Assembly: GCF_003606345.3 (NCBI RefSeq)
Contig: NZ_CP031844.2
Coordinates: 1-64,000 of the forward strand
Direction of reading: 5' to 3'
Length of the DNA stretch: 64,000 bases
DNA from: Bartonella krasnovii
GTDB taxonomy: Bacteria; Pseudomonadota; Alphaproteobacteria; Rhizobiales; Rhizobiaceae
Shown here: positions 48,970-58,300 of the stretch, piece after piece
Layout of the letters: the number at the start of each line of letters is the position of its first letter
How positions within the stretch are numbered: position 1 is the stretch's first letter
Notes under the pieces: model-generated
Databases searched by the model: none
Told to the model about the DNA's origin: nothing
The model's input: only the letters and a program-made list of their open reading frames with translations
Position numbers and translations under genes: made by a program

Positions 48970-51738
48970 ATGAACAAATTATATACACAATTAGCGGGGA
49001 GTGATTTAAAATTTTCTCGTTTTCCTTTTATTAAAGTTTTGTCATTGACTTCAATCGCTGCACTTTTGTCGAGTGTTTCTCCTGTTTTTTCAAAAAATCT
49101 CTCTCCAAGAGAAGGAGTTTCTACGGATATAAAGGCTGTTTCTGTGGTTTCTCCCCAAAGTGTTATCTCTGTTTATGATGAAGCTCCCGGTACAGAGGAG
49201 ACTGATGCGGTCAATATTGCGCAGTTGAAGTCATTGCAAACCTATGTAAATAAGAGCTGGAATCTATCTGTTAATGGTAAAGATGCTATAGCTGAAGAAG
49301 ACTCTTCAGTTGCTATAGGCCCTGGGGCATCTGTATCTAATATTAACGCTGTAGCTTTAGGAGCTCATTCACAAGTGACGATGAATGGGGGAGTTGCTTT
49401 AGGAGTGTATTCTGTAGCTGATGTTAGTGGTAGTGTTATTGGTTATAAAGCTTTACGAAAAGGTATATCGGATGATCTAGGTTATGTATGGAAAAGTACA
49501 TTAGGTGCCGTTAGTGTTGGTAATGTTTCTATAATGCAATCGCGGCAAATTACAGGAGTAGCAGCAGGTCTAGAAGATACTGATGCGGTGAATGTTGCAC
49601 AGTTGAAGTCCTTACAAGATTATGTGGACAAAGGTTGGCAGCTATCTGTTAATGGTAAAAATGCTAAAGCTATTGCTATAGACAGCATGGTAGATTTTGT
49701 AGCTGGAAGTAGCAATTTAGAAATCACAAAAGGCGATAAAGGCAATAACATAAAGTTTGATCTGGCAAAGGACATTACGCTGGGTAGCGTAAAAGCCGGC
49801 GAGAATACTTTAGATGCAATGGGTTTAAAAATTACGGGTGGTCCACAAATAACGACTGAAGGCATTGATACTGCCGGTAAAAAGATCACAGGAGTAGCAG
49901 AGGGTACTAATGAAACTGATGCGGTGAATTTTGGACAACTGCAAAAAATTGAACAACAAGTCGCAGCCAGTAGCTTTGTACAACAGGACGATACAACGAG
50001 ATACATCACCATTGGTAAGAATACAGATGGCGATAAAATCGATATTACCAGCACAAGTGGTACAAGTCGGATTATTTCTGGTGTGGCAGATGCAAAGAAT
50101 AATAATGATGCCGTTAACAAAGGTCAGCTTGATACAAGTATAAAAGATATAAATAACGAAATAACAAATAAATATAATAAGCTTACACAAAACATAACGC
50201 ATATTACACAACAGGTTAAAGACGATGCTTTATTATGGAGTGAGAGTGATAATGCATTTGTTGCTCAGCATGGTGAAGAAAAAGCAAAGAGCAAGCTTAA
50301 GTACCTTTTAAATGGAGACATTACGGCTGAATCAACGGATGCAGTTAATGGTTCTCAACTTTATTCGATGGGTAATAATCTTGCCGCATATTTGAGTGAT
50401 GGCGCTGGTTATGATGAGAATGGCGAATGGAAAGCACCTACTTTTACGCTTAAGACAGTTAAGGAGGATGGTACAGCAGGTGAAGAGAGTTACGATACTG
50501 TAGAAAAAGCACTGTCTGCGGTTGGTACATCTTTCACAAATATTCAGAATAAAATCACTAATGAAGTTACCAAGGAAATTAATAAAACAAAAAGTGATGC
50601 TTTGTTGTGGAGCGAGAGTGATGGGGCATTTGTAGCTCAGCATGGCGAAGGTGATAAAAAAGCAGAGAGCAAGATTATGCACCTTAAGGCTGGAGACATT
50701 ACTGCTGAATCAACGGATGCTATAAATGGCTCTCAGCTTTATTCTGTGATCCATTCACTTTCTGCATATTTTGGTGGTGGTGCAGGCTATGAGAATGGGC
50801 AATGGAACGCTCCCACATTCTATGTGTCGCAATTCAAGAATGATGGGAATGGTGATAGCAAGAAGGATTATCATGATGTTGCAGCTGCGTTTGAAGGAGT
50901 TAATGGAAGTCTATCCGATATCAACGAGCGTATTAATAATGTTGCTAAGGATGTCTCATCGAGTGGTTTAAATTGGAACGAGGAAGAAAAAGCTTTCGAC
51001 GCTCGTCACAATGGAGAGCCAAGTAAGATTAAGTATGTAGCGGATGGTAATTTATCCAAAGATTCAAAAGAGGCCGTTAATGGTAGCCAACTTTTTGAGA
51101 CAAATAATAGGGTTACTCAAGTTGAAAACCGTGTAAACAATATTGATCAAAAGGTAGAAAATATTGAAAATACGGTTACAAATGGTGTGGTTAAGTATGA
51201 TAAAAATGAAAAGGGTGATAAGATAAATAAAGTTACATTAGCTGGTGTGAGTGAAAGCGACCCGGTAGTGTTAGATAATGTAGCGGCAGGTGACTTATCC
51301 AAAGATTCAAAACAAGCTGTGAATGGTAGCCAACTTTGGGAGACAAACCAAAAGATGGATGTAGTTCTTGATAAGGCAAAAGAATATACGGATGAGCGTT
51401 TCAATGACATTATCAATCACCAAATGGGTGATGTTATTAATGAAGCGAAATCTTATACGGATATGAAGTTTGATGCTTTAAATTACAGCATTGAGGGGGC
51501 GCGAAAGGAAGCAAGACAAGCAGCAGCTATCGGTATAGCAGTGGCGAACTTACGCTATAATGAAACACCTGGAAAATTAAGTGTTGGATTTGGTACCGGC
51601 TTATGGCGTAATAAATCTGCATTTGCCTTTGGTGCTGGTTATACATCTGAAAGCGGATCTGTTTTGTCTAACGTATCTGTTACCAATTCTGGTGGTCACT
51701 GGGGTATAGGTGCGGGATTCAATATGACATTGAACTAA
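48970..51738 (+). CDS. Trimeric autotransporter adhesin 2, head-reduced
   Basis: A 922-residue protein of the same family. The signal peptide (about 1-41, LLSSVSPVFS) resembles that of gene 4. The Bartonella head block with SHGS, DDxxCGADN and FATGCGS is missing; only a short YadA-type head remains (SSVAIGPGASVSNINAVALG, about 110-150), flanked by necks EETDAVNIAQLKSL and LEDTDAVNVAQLKSL. A compact stalk follows with one Trp-ring/GIN pair, repeats LLWSESD.AFVAQHGE and coiled-coil segments. The anchor MKFDALNYSIEGARKEARQA ... GFNMTLN is nearly identical to that of gene 1. I see no cysteine. The size is close to the single Vomp proteins of B. quintana (recalled). Confidence 0.92.
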   Translation: MNKLYTQLAGSDLKFSRFPFIKVLSLTSIAALLSSVSPVFSKNLSPREGVSTDIKAVSVVSPQSVISVYDEAPGTEETDAVNIAQLKSLQTYVNKSWNLSVNGKDAIAEEDSSVAIGPGASVSNINAVALGAHSQVTMNGGVALGVYSVADVSGSVIGYKALRKGISDDLGYVWKSTLGAVSVGNVSIMQSRQITGVAAGLEDTDAVNVAQLKSLQDYVDKGWQLSVNGKNAKAIAIDSMVDFVAGSSNLEITKGDKGNNIKFDLAKDITLGSVKAGENTLDAMGLKITGGPQITTEGIDTAGKKITGVAEGTNETDAVNFGQLQKIEQQVAASSFVQQDDTTRYITIGKNTDGDKIDITSTSGTSRIISGVADAKNNNDAVNKGQLDTSIKDINNEITNKYNKLTQNITHITQQVKDDALLWSESDNAFVAQHGEEKAKSKLKYLLNGDITAESTDAVNGSQLYSMGNNLAAYLSDGAGYDENGEWKAPTFTLKTVKEDGTAGEESYDTVEKALSAVGTSFTNIQNKITNEVTKEINKTKSDALLWSESDGAFVAQHGEGDKKAESKIMHLKAGDITAESTDAINGSQLYSVIHSLSAYFGGGAGYENGQWNAPTFYVSQFKNDGNGDSKKDYHDVAAAFEGVNGSLSDINERINNVAKDVSSSGLNWNEEEKAFDARHNGEPSKIKYVADGNLSKDSKEAVNGSQLFETNNRVTQVENRVNNIDQKVENIENTVTNGVVKYDKNEKGDKINKVTLAGVSESDPVVLDNVAAGDLSKDSKQAVNGSQLWETNQKMDVVLDKAKEYTDERFNDIINHQMGDVINEAKSYTDMKFDALNYSIEGARKEARQAAAIGIAVANLRYNETPGKLSVGFGTGLWRNKSAFAFGAGYTSESGSVLSNVSVTNSGGHWGIGAGFNMTLN

Positions 51739-51768
51739 TAATCAACATAATACATTGAGTAAAATTAT

Positions 51769-51812
51769 TTCGCCCTTGTCTTAAATGAGGACAAGGGCGA
51801 AAGTTTATTTTA
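51769..51812 (+). terminator. Terminator after adhesin gene 2
   Basis: TTCGCCCTTGTC (51769-51780) and GACAAGGGCGAA (51790-51801) form a perfect 12-bp stem with a 9-base loop, followed by a T-rich run. Confidence 0.88.
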
Positions 51813-52286
51813 AGAAGAAGCCAATAAAATCAACAAATGAGATAACGAAGTCTTTAAAGAAAAATATGCAGTTAGCCGAATAATAAAACAAAACGTACCA
51901 CTAATGCTAAAGTTATGTTTGCATACCAACTTATAGTTTAATGACAATGGAGATTATCAGACATTAATAGCTTTTATTTTTTACTAAAAAGAAGTTCAAA
52001 AGAATATAAAACCAATATGTTCTTTAATTTACAAGTAAACACGCATCAACCTAGCAGAAAATATGCTTCTACAAATTTACTTAAATGAGTTTATTGTCAA
52101 AATAACATATCATCACAAAAGTAAAACTGCCCAAAAACCTTCCAACTTTCTTTAAAGTGGATTTTTTATTATGGCTTCGTGCAAAAATAAGCTTTCCCAA
52201 TAATTCTTAATATTATTATTAAAGAAAAATTTACATATTAAAAATTGAAATATGTTTTTTTTATGTCATAAATATATTTGATTTGA
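51813..52286. other. Intergenic stretch between adhesin genes 2 and 3
   Basis: No gene. The segment near 52120-52150 (AAACTGCCCAAAAACCTTCC) resembles one upstream of gene 4 near 61410-61430, so the duplication that made genes 3 and 4 included upstream DNA. Confidence 0.5.
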
Positions 52287-52310
52287 TTTTTTTTCATTGA
52301 GGCACTTGTG
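52287..52310 (+). promoter_or_regulatory. T8 tract / ribosome-site leader of adhesin gene 3
   Basis: Eight T (52287-52294) followed by CATTGAGGCACTTGTG and the ATG at 52311. The tract lies just upstream of the ribosome site. Confidence 0.6.
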
Positions 52311-55300
52311 ATGAAAGAATTATCTGTCATACTAAAGAAGAATAAGTGGGATTCTTCACCCGTTTCTCAGTCTTTATCTTTTTCTACAAAGCTTTCATTT
52401 GGAACTGCAATGGCCATGCTTTTATCGAGTATATTGCCTGTAGCAGCTTCTAATCTTGCTATTACAGCTGCAAAGAATTTGAGTCAAAATTCTCCAGATG
52501 TACATTATCCTAAAGGGAGTCATGGTAGTATTGTTTTTTCTGGTGATGATGATTACTGCGGTGCGGATAATGTTATTGGTCGTGGAGGCACTACTGTACG
52601 TACTGCAACTGCAATAACTGTGGAAGAAGAATATCGGAGATTTCTTGAATACAGAATAATAAATGGTTTTTCTCCTTATAGTCAGAGTTCAGAGAAACAA
52701 AAATGGACTGGTGATGGGAAGACAACTGGCAACATTGGTTATATGGGGAAAGATTCGACGGGTGGTGATCAAAATATCATGCCTGAGGCTTATGGTATTT
52801 ATTCTTTTGCAACGGGTTGTGGTTCTGCTGCGCTGGGGAATTATTCCGTTGCATTTGGTGCTAATGCAACGGCACGGACTGGGGGGTCGCAAGCCTTTGG
52901 TGTTGCTGCACTTGCAAGTGGGAAGGTAACAGTTGCTATTGGTGTGGGGTCAGAAGCGTCAGGAGATGCTGGGGTTGCTTTGGGTGGGCTGGCAACTGCA
53001 AGCGGTGAACGTAGTATTGCTATAGGGACAAGATCTAGTGCTCAGGGTGAGGAATCTATTGCCATAGGCAGTGGCACTAAGGGAGAGAAGCAAAACAATT
53101 CAGCCTTAGCAATGGGTATACAAGCAATTGCTATAGGTTCTCATGCTGTCGGTTCTCAGGATTATTCAGTTGTTGTTGGTGCAAGTGCGGTTGCATCTGT
53201 TTCAAAAGGTATTGCCTTGGGTTATGGTTCTGTTGCTGATGTTGGAGATGGCATTTTGGGGTATAATCCTATGGAGGATGCGCCATCAAAAGATAAAAGT
53301 GCGACATGGAAGAGTTCTGTAGGTGCTTTAAGTATTGGTAATCCTAAGGAAAACATAACACGACAAATTACAGGAGTAGCATCTGGTAGTGAAGATACTG
53401 ATGCAGTGAATGTTGCACAATTAAAAGCGTTAAGAGCAATGATCACAGAACAAGGAAGTTGGGATCTTGTTGTTGCTGGTGCAGAGAACACAGTTATTGG
53501 TTCAGGTGAAAAGTTAGAGTTAAAAACCGGCAGTAACAATTTCAAGATTACAAGCGATACCAGAGACAAGAAGGTAACATTTGATCTGGCAAAGGACATT
53601 ACACTGGATAGTGTAAAATTGGGTGGAGAAGATTTAGCAGAAGCAGTGAATTTCGTAACTTTAGATGCAACGGGTTTAATCGTTAAAGACGGTCCGAAGA
53701 TAACGACTACTGGTATTTCTGCAGGAAATAAAAAGATAACAGGTGTAATAGAGGGTACTGATGAGACTGATGCGGTGAATTTTGCGCAGTTAAAAGGATT
53801 GCAAGATAACGTAAATAAAGGTTGGAGTTTATCTGTTGGTGATGAAAATACTAAAACTGTTCTTATGGGTGATACTGTAGATTTTTCTGCATTGAGTAAA
53901 AATTTGAACATTACCAAAGGTAAAGACGACAATAAGGTAACATTTGATCTGGCAAAGGACATTACACTGGAAAGTGTAAAAACAGGTGAAAATACTTTAG
54001 ACAAAACAGGCTTAATCATCAAAGATGGTCCTCAAATCACCACTACTGGTGTTAATGTAGGCAATAAAAAGATAACAGGTGTAAAAAAAGGCACTGATGA
54101 GACTGATGCGGTGAATTTTGCGCAGTTAAAAGAGTTAAAAGATTCGATATCAACATCAACGTCAAAAGACGGCTTGTCTGAGTGGAATAAAGACAAAGTA
54201 AGAATAGGTGTTCCAGGTAATAAGGCTGAACGCAAAGGAGCTGTTGCAATAGGACGGACATTGGAGTCACACGAGACATCCGTATTAGCGGATTATGGAA
54301 TAGCCATAGGTTCGGGAGCTCGGGTTAAAGAAAACGCTAAGGATGCGATTTCTTTTGGTCGTAATTCAGAGGTGCGTACTGAAGCTGGTGTTGCTTTAGG
54401 TGCTTTTTCTATAGCTGATCGTGCTAAGTATGTGAGAGGCTATGATCCTAGAACTGGAAAAACTTCAGTAAGAGACCCTAAAAATCCTTTCGATGGAGTA
54501 TGGGAGAATACCTATGGTGCGGTTAGTGTTGGTGCTTCTAATATCTCAACAAGGCAGATTATGCATGTAGCTGCAGGTAGTGAAGATGACGATGCAGTAA
54601 ATGTTGGCCAGTTAAAAGCCTTAAGATCAATGATCACAGAACAAGGAAGTTGGAATCTTAGTGTTGGTGATAAAAAGACAATTGTTGGTCCGGGCAATAC
54701 ATTAACTTTGGCAGCTAAAAATAGCAATCTCATCATTACAAGCGATGATAAAGAAAAAAAGGTAACATTTGATTTAGCGCATGACATTACACTGGATAGC
54801 ATAAAACTAGGGGATAACACCTTAGATAAAACAGGCTTAACCATTAAAGATGGTCCGAGGATGACGACGGCTGGCATTTTCGCAGGAAATAAAAAAATAA
54901 CAGGTGTACAAAAGGGTACAGAGAATACCGATGCGGTGAATTTTGTGCAGTTAAAGGAGCTACAAGATAACGTAAATAAAGGTTGGAATTTATCTGTTGG
55001 TGATAAAAATACCAAAGCTATTCTTATGGGTGATACTGTAGACTTTTCTGCATTGAGTAAAAATCTGAACATTACCAAAGGTAAAGACGACAATAAGGTG
55101 ACATTTGATCTGGCAAAGGACATTACGCTGGATAGCATAAAACTAGGGGATAACACTTTAGACAAAACAGGCTTAATTATCAAGAATGGTCCTCAAGTCA
55201 CCACTACTGGTATTAATGCAGGAAATAAAAAAATAACAGGTGTACAAAAGGGTACAGAGAATACCGATGCGGTAAATTTTGCGCAGTTAAAAGATGCGAT

Positions 55301-58300
55301 ATCAACATCGACGTCAAAAGATCAATTGTCTGAGTGGAATAAAGACACAGTAAGAATAGGTGTTCTAAATGATAGAGCTGAACGCAAAGGAGCTGTTGCA
55401 ATAGGACGAACATTGGAGGTTCACGAGACATCCGTATTCGCTGATTACGGAATAGCCATAGGTTCAGGGGCTCGGGTTAAAGAAAAAGCTAAGAGTGGGA
55501 TTTCTATTGGTCATAACTCAGAGGTGCGTGCTGAGGATGGTGTTGCTTTAGGTGCTTTTTCTTCAGCTGATCGTGTTAATAACGTGAGAGGCTATGATCC
55601 TAGAACTGGAAAACCCTCAGTGATGGACCCTAACAACCCTTTCGATGGAGTATGGAGGGGTGCCCATAGTGCGGTTAGTGTTGGTCATTCTAATACCGCA
55701 ACAAGGCAGATTATACATGTAGCGGCTGGTAGTGAAGATGACGATGCAGTGAATGTTGGCCAGTTAAAAGCCTTAAGATCAATGATCACAGAACAAGGAA
55801 GTTGGAATCTTAGTGTTGGTGATAAGAAGACAGTTGTTGATCCGGGCGATACATTAATTTTGGCAGCTGAAAATAGCAATCTCATTATTACAAGCGATGA
55901 TAAAGAAAAGAAGGTAACATTTGATTTAGCGCATGACATTACGCTGGAGAGCGTAAAAGCAGGTGAAAATACTTTAGATAAAACGGGTTTAATCATTGCA
56001 AATGGTCCGAAAGTAATGACGGTTGGTATCGATGCTGGCAATAAAAAGATAACAGGCGTAGCAGAAGGTGCAAACGATACCGATGCGGTGAATTTTGCAC
56101 AACTGAAGCAAATTGAAAAAGATGTCAAAGAACAAGTAGCTTCTAGTAGCTTCGTAAAACAAAATGCTGATACACAACACATCACCATTGGTAAAGATAC
56201 AGATGGTGATAAAATCGATATTGCCAATAACAAAAATGAACAGCGTACTCTTACAGGTATAAAGGAAGCCGCACTCTCAGCGGAGTCAAATGAAGCTGTT
56301 ACCGGTTCACAGCTTTTTGAGACAAATAATGATGTTACAACTCTTAAGAATAACTTTTCTGAGATACAGATAAGTGTGGCAGGAGTTCAAACAAATCTAT
56401 CAACAATAGCGAATAATACATCACAATATTTGGGTGGTGATGCTAATGTACTGAATGGTAAGGCACCTACTTATACTTTTGAAGACAAATCTTATCATGA
56501 CGTTGCGAGTGCTTTTTCTGGTGTGAGCAGTTCTTTTACAGAGGTCAAGCAACAAATTACCAATGTAAATAACTCTATCACGAATGTCGAAAATCAAATT
56601 AAAAACGTGGTGAGTGAAAGTCTTGTACAACAAGAGAAAGGAACGCAACACATCACTATTGGTAAGGATATAGGTGGTGATAAAGTTGATATTGCTAACA
56701 AGAATGGTGATAAGCGTACTCTTACGGGTATAAAGGAAGCCGCACTCTTAGAAGATTCAAATGAAGCTGTCACTGGTTCACAGCTTTTTGAGACAAATAA
56801 TAAAGTTGCTACTTATTTAGGTGGTGGCGCTAGTTATAAAGACGGTAAATGGAGTGATCCAACATTTAAGGTTCAAACTGTTGATGATCAAGGCAATAAA
56901 AAAGATGAAGCTTATACGGATGTTGCTGCTGCTTTCGTAGGGGTTAGTACGTCTATCATGAATGTTCAGAATAAAGTTACCAATGATATCAAGAATAAGT
57001 TCAGCGAACTTAATCAAAACATAACGAATATTACGCAACAAGTTACAGGAGATGCTTTATTATGGAACGATGAAGCTCAGGCATTTGCTGCACTTCATAA
57101 AAAGAAAGCAGAAGAACAAGAAAAAACAACGGGAGCACAAGAAAATAGCAAAATTACCTTTCTTTTAGATGGTGCTATCTCTAAAGATTCAACAGATGCT
57201 ATTACCGGTAAACAGCTTTATTCTACGAGCAATACATTTGCGACCTATTTGGATAAAGGTGCTGGTTATGATGCGGAAGGCAATTGGAAAGCACCTAACT
57301 TTAAGGTCAAAACTGTTAACTCTGATGGCAAGGAAGAAGATAAGACTTATCCAGATGTAGCGGAAGCTTTTGAAGGTGTTGGTATTTCTCTGACGAATGT
57401 TCAGAATAAAGTGACTGAACAGATTAGTAGTGTGATTAACAAATTAGAAAATAAGAATCTTGTTAAATGGAATGAAGAGGAAAATCTTATCAACATTGGT
57501 AAAGAAAAAGAAGGTAGTGAAATCAATATCACCAATACAAGCGGTAAGGATCGGACGCTTTCCGGTGTAAAGGCAGCAATAAACAATAATGAAGCAGTTA
57601 ATAAAGAGCAATTTGATAAAGGGTTGAAAGATTTTTCTAGAAGTCTTCAGTCAGATGATTCTGCTGTTGTTCATTATGATAAAAAGGCAGAGGGAGGAAT
57701 TGATTATACGAGTGTCACTTTAGGTGGTAAGGATAGAGGTTTCACTACTCTCCACAATGTTGCTGATGGTATTATTGCTGATAAGTCGCATGATGCGATC
57801 ACTGGCGGACAGATTTATAAAATTGGTGAAGATATAGCCAAATTCTTGGGTGGAAATGCAGCTTTTAGCAATGGAGCCTTTACGGGTCCAACCTATATAC
57901 TATCTGAAATTTCTAAAGAAGATAAGGTGACAAATAAGTCCTTTAATGATGTTGGTTCAGCCTTTGAAGGTCTTGATGAAAATATTAAGAATGTAAATCA
58001 ACGTATTAAAGAAGTATCAGAAGGCGTTGCACAGGATTCTTTGAGTTGGAGCAAGAAGAAAGGGGCGTTTGTTGCGGTTCATGGTGAAGATGGTGCAAAG
58101 AGCAATAGCAAGCTAACGTCTCTTTTAGATGGGACTGTTTCTCACGGGTCAACAGATGCAGTTACGGGCAGTCAGCTTTTCGAGACAAATAAGACTGTTG
58201 CAAAATATTTAGGTGGCGGTGCTGGTTATAGAGATGGCGTATGGAGTGATCCAATTTTTACAGTTACAACTGTTAACGATAAAGGCAAGGAAGAGGAGAA

